In this document: positions 1-5,396 of the stretch, one piece after another
Layout: each line of letters begins with the position of its first letter
Numbering within the stretch: position 1 is the first letter of the stretch
Assembly (NCBI GenBank): GCA_947649215.1
Contig: CANSQW010000073.1
Span: 1-6,785 of the forward strand
Direction of reading: 5' to 3'
Length of the DNA stretch: 6,785 nt
Source: an uncultured bacterium
GTDB lineage: Bacteria; Actinomycetota; Coriobacteriia; Coriobacteriales; Eggerthellaceae
The notes under the pieces: model-generated
The model's input: the letters and a program-made list of their open reading frames with translations, nothing else
The model's database searches: none
What the model was told of the DNA's origin: nothing
Program-made: the position numbers and the translations under genes

Positions 1-17
1 CCCCCCCCACACACGAA

Positions 18-43
18 AAGGACCCCGCGTTCGCGGGGTCCTT
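18..43 (-). terminator. Intrinsic terminator of the MFS transporter gene
   Basis: A perfect 12-bp inverted repeat (AAGGACCCCGCG / CGCGGGGTCCTT) is separated by only two bases, so the real loop is about four bases with a shorter stem. On the minus strand the stem runs into TTTTCG, a short U-tract. It begins 54 nt after the MFS stop codon, where a terminator for that gene is expected. On the plus strand the stem is followed by CCTTCCGTTTC, a poorer U-tract, so minus-strand use is favoured. Some bidirectional action is possible. Confidence 0.85.
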
Positions 44-97
44 CCGTTTCACGCCGTCCCACCGGATACGGCGCAAAAGCACTCTGTGCGACTTCGG

Positions 98-1780
98 CTA
101 CTTCCTGCGCGCCGCCAGCTCCTTGCCGGCGAAGACGAAGAAGTACGCGAAGGGCAGCAGCAGGCCGACAGCCATGAGCGGCAGCGCCACCGGCAGCTTC
201 GACCAGCCGTCGATGACCAGCGGGCACACGATGCACAGCACGGCCAGGATGGCGACGACCACCATCATGATGCCGAACTCCAGCGTGCCGGAGTTCTGCT
301 TGACCGGGCTGTTCACCTCTTCGGCTGCCAGCTGATCCATGGTCTTGCCACCAGTCTCTTTCACAAACAGCACCGTGCAGACGAAGCCCAGGACGAAGGG
401 GATGATCAGCACGAGCACGACGGTGCTCCAGTTGGTGCCGCCGCCCGCGTTCTGGAAGAACGCCATGCCGGCGATGCCGCCGAGCACGATGGACGACGCG
501 GAGCCGCCGAAGCGCGCGAACGCCTGGCACCAGGAGGTGCCGGTGCTGCGGATGGCAGTCGGATAGGTCTCGGGCATGAGGGGCTGCACAGCGGTGATGG
601 CGTAGTTCAGCGCGAAGCCGAACAGCAGCATCAGCACGATGCACAGGCCCATGTTGTTAGGCGCCACGAACAGCGAGCACAGCACGATGGCCACGATGCA
701 GAACAGCCACGAGCCGGCCAGGTTGCGCTTGCGACCGATCTTGTCGGCCACGAAGCCGACGGTGAAGTTGGACGCGATGGCCGCGACGTTGTTCCACGTC
801 TGCAGCATGACGGAGTCGGCCTGGGAGTAGCCCACGCCCACGAACCAGGTGGGGATCCACGCGTTCATGCCGTACACGCAGAACTGGCCCACGAAGTAGG
901 CGCACCAGATGGCGGCGGTGCCCACGATGTACTTGTTGGAGAACAGCACCACGGGGCTCGTCTTCTCCGGCTTAGGCGGAACCACCAGCAGGGCGGGGTC
1001 GTAGACGTGCGAGGTGCCCCTGGTGGCCTGCTCGATCTGCGTCAGGCGCTCGCAGGCCTTGTCGAGCATGCCGGCGTTGGCGTACCAGTGCGGCGTCTCG
1101 TGCATGACGAAGATGAGGATGATGCCGTAGATCAGCGGCAGGCCGCCGATCAGGTAGCAGAGGCGCCAGTTAGCGTACATGGTGGCCGTGCCGCCGTCGG
1201 CGGTCACGTAGTTCACCTCGTTGCAGAAGCCCTCGATGATGGGCGTGGCGGTGTTGCAGATGGGGTTGGCGATAAGGCCGGCCAGCACCCAGCCGACCAC
1301 CATGAAGGCCATGCCGCAGGTGACGAACACGCCGCGCTGCTTGGAGGGCATCGACTCGGAGAACACCGTGGTGACAATCGGGATGCAGGAGCCTACGCCG
1401 AAGCCGGCGATCAGGCGGAACGCGGCGAAGAAGCCCAGGTCGTTGGCGAAGGCCTGCGGCAGCGTGAAGAAGCCGTAGAACATGACCGCCATGATGAGCG
1501 TCTTCTTGCGGCCCAGCTTGTCGGACAGGATGCCGCCGACGGCGCCGCCGAGCACCATGCCCAGCAGGCCCCAGGTGGTGAGCGAGCCCATGAGGGCGCC
1601 CGGGTTGGCGTTGTCGGGCCAGAAGGTGTGGGCCACGAACAGGTTCGTCGAGTTGACGATCATGAAGTCGTAGCCGTCGAAGATCATCGCGAATCCCAAG
1701 ATCGCGAAGACGATCCACGTGTGCGAGCTGATGCCAATGGAGTCAATGACTTCAGAGACAGTGAACTCTTTCTTGTCCAT
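98..1780 (-). CDS. Major facilitator superfamily transporter, metabolite/proton symporter-like, with extra C-terminal membrane hairpin
   Basis: A 560-residue inner-membrane carrier that probably moves a small organic acid or similar metabolite by ion coupling; the substrate cannot be read from sequence. Family marks are a DGYD motif in helix 1 (residues 35-38), the MFS loop 2-3 motif GGILSDKLGRKK (82-93) with its second-half copy GFVADKIGRKR (342-352), SESMPSKQRG (141-150), PETYPTAIRSTG (403-414) and KETGGKT (474-480). These resemble the aromatic-acid:H+ symporter and sugar-porter-like branches. The loop between helices 5 and 6 (about 171-205) is long and holds Cys175 and Cys186. After the usual end there are two further hydrophobic stretches (about 502-523 and 530-551), giving about 14 segments against the usual 12. 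The ATG at 1780 is chosen over the adjacent TTG at 1783 because AGGAGG lies 5 nt upstream of the ATG. The gene looks monocistronic, with its own promoter and terminator. Confidence 0.9.
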   Translation of the reverse strand: MDKKEFTVSEVIDSIGISSHTWIVFAILGFAMIFDGYDFMIVNSTNLFVAHTFWPDNANPGALMGSLTTWGLLGMVLGGAVGGILSDKLGRKKTLIMAVMFYGFFTLPQAFANDLGFFAAFRLIAGFGVGSCIPIVTTVFSESMPSKQRGVFVTCGMAFMVVGWVLAGLIANPICNTATPIIEGFCNEVNYVTADGGTATMYANWRLCYLIGGLPLIYGIILIFVMHETPHWYANAGMLDKACERLTQIEQATRGTSHVYDPALLVVPPKPEKTSPVVLFSNKYIVGTAAIWCAYFVGQFCVYGMNAWIPTWFVGVGYSQADSVMLQTWNNVAAIASNFTVGFVADKIGRKRNLAGSWLFCIVAIVLCSLFVAPNNMGLCIVLMLLFGFALNYAITAVQPLMPETYPTAIRSTGTSWCQAFARFGGSASSIVLGGIAGMAFFQNAGGGTNWSTVVLVLIIPFVLGFVCTVLFVKETGGKTMDQLAAEEVNSPVKQNSGTLEFGIMMVVVAILAVLCIVCPLVIDGWSKLPVALPLMAVGLLLPFAYFFVFAGKELAARRK

Positions 1781-1784
1781 CAAT

Positions 1785-1791
1785 CCCTCCT
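1785..1791 (-). promoter_or_regulatory. Shine-Dalgarno sequence that fixes the MFS start
   Basis: AGGAGGG lies five bases before the ATG at 1780 (counting from AGGAGG). The in-frame TTG at 1783 would leave only about two bases of spacing, so the ATG is the likely start. Confidence 0.8.
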
Positions 1792-2042
1792 ATTGCGAAT
1801 GAGATGGAGTATGCGAATTCTCGACCGGCCCGGCAGGCAACACCGGCGCCGATCGCCCTAGAAACGCAGTAGCAAGACTGGAAGTGCCGCAGATCAGCGG
1901 GATGGAACCTCAGAACAAGCTGGAGCCCGGCAAGGCAACGTTCCCCAACGACGCCCGCTCCCGCCTCCGTGATCGCGCAACAGCCAGGAGAAACGACTGC
2001 GCGTGCCCTCCTTTCACGGTTCTCTTCCTCAATGGCCCGTTT

Positions 2043-2090
2043 CCTTTGCAGAGGGAAGGCGGCTCCGCGGAGCAGCCGTACGCCTTTGCA
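2043..2090. repeat. Direct 8-bp repeat flanking a 12-bp palindrome in the MFS leader
   Basis: CCTTTGCA occurs at 2043-2050 and again at 2083-2090, exactly 40 bp apart and so close to four helical turns. Between them is the perfect palindrome GCTCCGCGGAGC (2062-2073). The arrangement could be an operator with looped half-sites or an RNA hairpin in the leader. GC-rich palindromes of this length also occur by chance in such DNA, so no function is assigned. Confidence 0.3.
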
Positions 2091-2107
2091 AGCGAAACGA
2101 CGGGGCG

Positions 2108-2136
2108 AGGATATGAGATGCGCGAACGAGGGTCAA
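2108..2136 (-). promoter_or_regulatory. Probable sigma70-type promoter of the MFS gene
   Basis: On the minus strand, TTGACC (2136-2131) and TATCCT (2113-2108) are separated by exactly 17 bases. The -35 matches five of six consensus bases and the -10 four of six. A start site near 2101 would give a leader of about 320 nt before the ATG at 1780. No other pair in the 507-bp gap fits as well. A weaker CATACT closer to the gene lacks a matching -35. Confidence 0.5.
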
Positions 2137-2178
2137 CGATTGGCGGGGACGCTTTGTCACGTCAGCATCGGCCCCGAA

Positions 2179-2196
2179 GGTTGATTTTTCTCAACC
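2179..2196. promoter_or_regulatory. Inverted repeat resembling an FNR/CRP-family box
   Basis: GGTTGA and TCAACC form perfect 6-bp arms around a 6-base AT-rich centre. Within it lies TTGAT-N4-CTCAA, one base off the FNR consensus TTGAT-N4-ATCAA. Its centre is about 87 bp upstream of the start site predicted from the 2108-2136 promoter, a distance seen with class I activator sites. Crp/Fnr-type regulators are common in anaerobes. It could instead be a plain RNA hairpin at the end of the upstream transcript. Confidence 0.35.
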
Positions 2197-2273
2197 GCCC
2201 TGGAAAAGGCCTGGTCAGCGAAGTCGGCTGTCAAACCAGGCGCGGATGGCTCGGCGGCGGCCACAGCCAACCA

Positions 2274-2289
2274 AGCCCGACGGCGGGCT
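2274..2289 (-). terminator. Weak hairpin at the end of the LURP-one-like gene
   Basis: A 6-bp stem AGCCCG/CGGGCT with a 4-base loop overlaps the stop codon at 2290-2288. On the minus strand it is followed by TGGTTGG, not a real U-tract. A second short stem (TGGCT/AGCCA, 2247-2269) follows. It could contribute to termination or mRNA stability, but it is not a canonical intrinsic terminator. Confidence 0.3.
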
Positions 2290-2932
2290 AGCGGGCCGCA
2301 CGCGCGTCCAGGCGCGCCAGGCGGGCGGCCTCGCGCTCGGCGTACTCCGCGTCCTCGGCCAGGAGCTGCTCGTAGGTCTTGCCGCGCCCGCCGAGCATCC
2401 AGTTCCTCAGGCGCGCGAGCCGGGAGCCCTCGGCATCCCCCTCGTCCTCGCCCTCGCTCTTGCCGCGCCACTCCTCCTTGAGCGCGATGGCCACCACGGC
2501 GGCAGCCGCGATGCGCAGCTTCGACACATCGGCCACACGCACCTCGTAGGCCTCCCCCATCCCCTTGGCCAGGCGGCGGCTGACGCGGACTTCCCGGCGG
2601 CCCGTCTTCTCGTTCGTGAAGTCGAGCGGGCAGGCGGTGAGCGACCCGCGGATCTGCCACAGACGCCCCTCCAGGTAGTAGTGGTCGAACACGCGGAACG
2701 TCCTCAGCGCGTGCTCGTAGCGCTCAAGCTGGATGTAGTAGGAGAGCGTCTGCGCGTCAGGCTTGATGAGGCAGCTCTCGCCGCCGAGTCGGCCGAAGAA
2801 ACGCACCTTGTCGCGTGCGCTCGACCAGTCGCTGCGGACGGTGTAGAGCGGCGTGCCGTCCTCGTAGGCGATGACGAAGTCCTCGTGACGGGCGAGGGCG
2901 TCGACGGGCAGGTACACCTTGTTGTTCTTCAC
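2288..2932 (-). CDS. LURP-one-related / YxjI-like (tubby C-terminal fold) protein with charged coiled tail
   Basis: A 214-residue cytoplasmic protein without signal peptide. Residues about 15-150 have the beta-rich pattern of the LURP-one/YxjI (DUF567) group: a phrase like FVIAYEDGTPLYTVRSDW (19-36), RDKVRFF (40-46), LSYYIQLERYEHALRTF (63-79), YYLEGRLWQIRGS (85-97), then the closing hydrophobic helix LRIAAAAVVAIAL (139-151). In tubby-like folds this helix threads the barrel. The molecular role of bacterial members is not established, so none is assigned. Residues 156-214 form a charged tail, with an Arg/Ala/Glu-rich stretch (172-212) likely to be helical or coiled-coil; this is not part of the core domain. 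The GTG start is set by AAGGAG five bases upstream (2938-2943). The open frame continues upstream to about 3250 but that part is Arg/Pro/Ala-rich and looks non-coding. Long gaps on both sides suggest its own transcript. Confidence 0.6.
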   Translation of the reverse strand: MKNNKVYLPVDALARHEDFVIAYEDGTPLYTVRSDWSSARDKVRFFGRLGGESCLIKPDAQTLSYYIQLERYEHALRTFRVFDHYYLEGRLWQIRGSLTACPLDFTNEKTGRREVRVSRRLAKGMGEAYEVRVADVSKLRIAAAAVVAIALKEEWRGKSEGEDEGDAEGSRLARLRNWMLGGRGKTYEQLLAEDAEYAEREAARLARLDARAAR

Positions 2933-2937
2933 GGAGG

Positions 2938-2943
2938 CTCCTT
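2938..2943 (-). promoter_or_regulatory. Shine-Dalgarno sequence supporting the GTG start of the LURP-one-like gene
   Basis: AAGGAG sits five bases before GTG at 2932. Translated sequence downstream resembles the family from the first residues, whereas the frame upstream does not look like protein. This decides for GTG over the upstream alternatives. Confidence 0.7.
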
Positions 2944-2957
2944 GGGACGGCGGGAGG

Positions 2958-2995
2958 GGGCAAGCGCCCGATCGTGGCCGCCGGGCAACCCGGCG
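2958..2995 (-). other. Two consecutive hairpins just upstream of the LURP-one-like gene
   Basis: CGCCGGG/CCCGGCG (2979-2995, 7 bp, 3-base loop) is followed on the minus strand by GGGC/GCCC (2958-2969, 4-bp stem, 4-base loop). The second ends 14 bases before the SD at 2943. If the region is transcribed they would form a folded leader close to the ribosome binding site and might modulate translation. In such GC-rich DNA the smaller one may be chance. Confidence 0.35.
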
Positions 2996-3072
2996 CCAGG
3001 CGCGGACGACCGACGCCGCGCGGCCCGGAACCGGATGCGAGCGCACCCGGGGCGCAGCACGGACGCGCCGCG

Positions 3073-3078
3073 AGTATA
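3073..3078 (-). promoter_or_regulatory. Candidate -10 element for the LURP-one-like gene
   Basis: TATACT stands out in an otherwise almost AT-free stretch and matches five of six -10 bases. No -35 sequence is recognisable 16-18 bp upstream, so it would need an activator or alternative contacts. A start near 3066 would give a leader of about 135 nt including both hairpins. Confidence 0.25.
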
Positions 3079-3252
3079 GCGCCGCGCGCTCCGGCCCCAT
3101 CGGCCCCTGGGGCTGAATTAGCGCCGGCGACGCGACGAGACCGCCTGAAGCGACGCCGGGACGGACGCCCGAGACGGCAAGGAGAACCGCCGCAGGCAGA
3201 GAGGCCGGGCGACGGCCACGAAAAGCCGCGCCGCCCCTCGCCTCCCTCAACG

Positions 3253-4050
3253 CTAGCGGCGCAGGGCCACCATCTGCAGCGCCTCGCCGAAGAGCTGCCC
3301 CGCGCCGTTCCTCACGGCGAAGGCCGCCTTCTCCGGGTCAGCCACCATGCTGCCGGCCAGGAAGTCCACGCCGCTCTCCAGCAGCAGGGGCGCCATGACG
3401 GCCGAGGGCCCCACCATGGTGGTGAAGGCGCCGGCCCCCGATGCCAGCGCCAGCAGGCGCGGGGCCGTCTTGTTGATGAGGGTGACACCGGTCATGAATA
3501 CGAAGTCCGCCTCGGGCAGCACGTACTCGCAGGCGGGGTCAGGCGTGTCAAGCGGCCCGCTGCATGCCCGCTCCAGCACCATGAGCTGGGCGTATTCCTG
3601 GATGCGGTCGACATGGGGGAAGTGGCCGATCACCACCACCCGGCTCTGGGGGCCGGCGGCCTCCACCTGGGGGCGCACCAGCTCGAAGGCGTCCGTGCGG
3701 CGGATGGAGCCGTCGGGCAGCTCTGCCGGCTCCTCCACCTGGGCGCCCAGGGGCGCCACCAGATCCGGCCGCGAGTACCAGGCGTTGAGCGCCGCCACGC
3801 CCAGCGTGGCCTCCTCGAAGCACCAGGACTTGGCCAGCGCGGCCAGCTCGCGCAGCGGGCGCCCGCGCCAGTCGGACTTATCGGCGCGCTGGGCACCGCG
3901 CGTGGTGGTGAAGGCCACGCCCATGCCGCAGTCGGCCTCGACGTAGGACCAGTGGGTGCCTAGGCACAGGTCGCGCACGAGCGCGCCCTCGGGCACGCCG
4001 GCGATGAGTCGGTCGTAGAGGGCCCAGGGGGAGTCGGCGGAAGAGTTCAT
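3253..4050 (-). CDS. DUF4213-DUF364 protein, putative metal-chelate handling
   Basis: A 265-residue soluble protein. Residues about 8-95 match DUF4213, with GTHWSYVE (31-38) and GMGVAFT (42-48). Residues about 118-255 match DUF364, with VVVIGHFPHVDRI (138-150), ADFVFMTGVTLINKT (181-195) and GPSAVMAPLLLESGVDFLAG (214-233). Both domains and the usual family length are present. The family is described as a putative heavy-metal chelation protein with a possible link to anaerobic B12 metabolism; no reaction is proven. It follows a complete FecCD-type ABC importer on the same strand after 191 nt without an obvious promoter or terminator, so it is probably the last gene of that operon. I infer that it binds, releases or modifies the imported metal or metal complex in the cytoplasm. 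The ATG at 4050 has AAAGGA about six bases upstream. Polar residues such as His33, His143, His146 and Asp148 are candidate ligands. Confidence 0.75.
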   Translation of the reverse strand: MNSSADSPWALYDRLIAGVPEGALVRDLCLGTHWSYVEADCGMGVAFTTTRGAQRADKSDWRGRPLRELAALAKSWCFEEATLGVAALNAWYSRPDLVAPLGAQVEEPAELPDGSIRRTDAFELVRPQVEAAGPQSRVVVIGHFPHVDRIQEYAQLMVLERACSGPLDTPDPACEYVLPEADFVFMTGVTLINKTAPRLLALASGAGAFTTMVGPSAVMAPLLLESGVDFLAGSMVADPEKAAFAVRNGAGQLFGEALQMVALRR

Positions 4051-4137
4051 GAGGGTTCCTTTCTCGATGGGAAGGCGCTACGAGCGGACCTGCAGCCGGG
4101 AAGGAGCCGGCGAGGCGATTGCCGCCAGGCGCCGCAA

Positions 4138-4161
4138 GGGCCCCGCGCCAGAGCAGGGCCC
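4138..4161. repeat. GGGCCC inverted repeat between the binding-protein and DUF364 genes
   Basis: Two GGGCCC palindromes (4138-4143 and 4156-4161) are 12 bases apart and can pair as a 6-bp stem. No U-tract follows on the minus strand, so it is not a standard terminator. It might lower expression of the distal gene or stabilise the upstream message, or be chance in GC-rich DNA. The rest of 4051-4241 holds nothing recognisable apart from the SD of the DUF364 gene. Confidence 0.25.
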
Positions 4162-4241
4162 GGAATGCCAGGCGAACGCGGCCGACCCCGCGGGAGAGGA
4201 CGGGGGCCGGCCGGCTCGTCAGGAGGATGGGCAGAGGAGAC

Positions 4242-5372
4242 CTAGCGCGGCTGGGCGTCGGCCAGCAGGTCGGCCAGCTCGGCGTCGCTCAGGTCGTACT
4301 GGTACATGGTGTGGTAGTAGCCCCGCGTCACATCGGCGATGGTGTCGTCGAACTTGTCGGGGTAGAGCAGGCGAGGCAGCCACTGCAGGCCCATGATCTG
4401 GTTCACCGTAGGCGGATTGTTCATCCAGCAGTAGGGATCGTTGGGCACCTGGTAGTAGTTGCCGTCATCAATGGCCGCGATGCCGGCCCACGCCGGGTCA
4501 CCGCCCACCGTGTCGTAGATGCTGCCCGCCTGGAAGATGATGAGCTCCGGGTTCCAGAGGGCTATCTGCTCCAGGCTCACCTCGTTGCCGTTGCCCTTGC
4601 CCGACACGTCGTCGACCGCCACGACGTTGTTGGCCACCATGTCCATGACGGCGCCCTGGAAGGACGTCTTGGCGATGGCGTTGAGGCCGTTCTCGCCCAG
4701 GAGGTAGGCCATGTTCACCCGCTCGCCCTCGGGGATGGCGGCCATGACGTTCTCCACCTTATCGTAGGCAGCGCGGCAGTAGTCGGCCAGCTCCTGGCCT
4801 CGTTCCTCCATGGCGAGCATCTCGCCCAGACGCTCGTAGGCAGCGCCGTAGTCGGAGAGCTTGGCCTCGATGAACACCACGGGGATGCCCAGCTGCTCCT
4901 GAAGGGCGTCCAAGTCCTCCTTGGCCCCCTTCTTGGCCTCACCGGTGTCAATGATGACCTGCGGGTTCTCAGCAGCCACAGCCTCGCGGTTGAGGTTGTC
5001 CGTGGCGCCCAGCGCCGCGCCGAACACCGGGCAGCCCTTGAACCTCTCGCCGAAGATCCTCAGCTGGTCGTCGCTGAGCTCCTTGGCCAGGCCCGCCATC
5101 TTGTCGGGAGCCATGGTCAGCAGCACCTGCTGGGCGGTGAAGCCGGAGGGGCAGATGCGGTCGATCTGGCGGGGCAGCTCCACCTCGCGGCCCAGGTCGT
5201 CGGTAAAGACGTAGGTCTCGGGCTCGGCGGCCTTCTGCTCCTGCGGGGGCTCGGCGGCCTTCTGCTCCTGCTGGGCGCAGCCGGTCAGGCCGAGGCCCAG
5301 GCACACGGCCAGGGCCAGGGCGCACAGCAGCGCCCGCAGGCAGGCCGTGCCCTTTCTCATCGTGACGGTCAT
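4242..5372 (-). CDS. Class III (TroA/FecB-like) ABC importer substrate-binding lipoprotein
   Basis: A 376-residue extracytoplasmic binding protein for the adjacent permease and ATPase. It has a basic N-terminus (RKG), a hydrophobic stretch and a lipobox LTGC with the modified cysteine at residue 32. A linker with two QEQKAAEP copies follows (36-51). The mature domain starts at about YVFTDDLGREVELP (54-67), then DRICPSGFTAQQVLLTMAP (71-89), NPQVIID (136-142), the inter-lobe helix about 172-190, and a second lobe with NPELIIFQAG (274-283) and NQIMGLQWLPRLLYPDKF (324-341). This is the periplasmic-binding-protein type used for siderophores, haem, corrinoids and sometimes molybdate or tungstate. 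The ligand cannot be chosen from sequence; PYCWMNNPP (313-321) may contribute to the site. ATG at 5372 is preferred over the Met at codon 5 because AAGGA lies seven bases upstream. It starts 24 nt after the ATPase stop. Confidence 0.9.
   Translation of the reverse strand: MTVTMRKGTACLRALLCALALAVCLGLGLTGCAQQEQKAAEPPQEQKAAEPETYVFTDDLGREVELPRQIDRICPSGFTAQQVLLTMAPDKMAGLAKELSDDQLRIFGERFKGCPVFGAALGATDNLNREAVAAENPQVIIDTGEAKKGAKEDLDALQEQLGIPVVFIEAKLSDYGAAYERLGEMLAMEERGQELADYCRAAYDKVENVMAAIPEGERVNMAYLLGENGLNAIAKTSFQGAVMDMVANNVVAVDDVSGKGNGNEVSLEQIALWNPELIIFQAGSIYDTVGGDPAWAGIAAIDDGNYYQVPNDPYCWMNNPPTVNQIMGLQWLPRLLYPDKFDDTIADVTRGYYHTMYQYDLSDAELADLLADAQPR
5221..5270 (-). repeat. In-frame 27-bp tandem repeat in the lipoprotein linker
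   Basis: A 23-bp sequence (5221-5243) recurs exactly at 5248-5270, giving a period of 27 bp or nine codons. It encodes QEQKAAEP twice in the flexible linker after the lipid-anchored cysteine. Exact identity at DNA level points to a recent slippage duplication, so copy number may vary between strains without breaking the frame. Confidence 0.9.
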
Positions 5373-5396
5373 GGCGGATTCCTTCCCTTCTGTTTC

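Larger units (their letters stand above)
1781..2287. other. 507-bp non-coding region upstream of the MFS gene
   Basis: No convincing protein gene is seen on either strand; short open frames here have no recognisable product. Read on the minus strand it holds, in order, a weak hairpin at the end of the upstream gene, an FNR/CRP-like inverted repeat (2179-2196), a sigma70-type promoter (2108-2136), an 8-bp direct repeat flanking a 12-bp palindrome (2043-2090), an SD-like AAAGGAGGG with no start codon at normal spacing (2006-2014), and the real SD of the MFS gene. With the promoter as drawn, the mRNA leader would be about 320 nt, long enough for a regulatory structure. No known riboswitch class is recognised. 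Confidence 0.6.
2933..3252. other. 320-bp very GC-rich intergenic region
   Basis: It lies between the DUF364 gene and the LURP-one-like gene. No gene is supported on either strand. It contains a lone TATACT on the minus strand (3078-3073), a strong hairpin (2979-2995), a smaller adjacent one (2958-2969) and the SD of the next gene. No clear intrinsic terminator for the upstream operon is found: the runs of T after the DUF364 stop (CTTTTCG near 3220) have no good stem in front. Confidence 0.6.

Noticed and set aside
1794..1818. TGCGAAT repeated twice 18 bp apart just upstream of the MFS start
   Set aside because: Only seven bases long and non-palindromic; no reason to call it an operator, and it may be chance.
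86..1861. Long plus-strand open frame of 591 codons opposite the MFS gene
   Set aside because: Its product is rich in His, Asp, Gly, Ala and Arg without any known motif. This is the usual antisense shadow of a GC-rich membrane-protein gene. The minus strand has clear family motifs and an SD.
2229..2234. Perfect -35 TTGACA on the minus strand
   Set aside because: The hexamer 17 bp downstream is GGCCTT, and no neighbouring spacing gives a -10-like sequence.
2933..3250. N-terminal extension of the LURP-one-like frame
   Set aside because: The extension is Arg/Pro/Ala-rich junk, lacks an SD at its ATG, and a strong SD precedes the GTG at 2932.
2974..3963. Plus-strand frame of 329 codons opposite the DUF364 gene
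   Set aside because: Arg/Pro/Gly/His-rich shadow product with no motif; the opposite strand encodes a recognisable two-domain protein.
4223..4229. Plus-strand AGGAGG directly before an ATG near 4226
   Set aside because: Spacing is zero, and the frame that follows is the antisense of the binding-protein gene.
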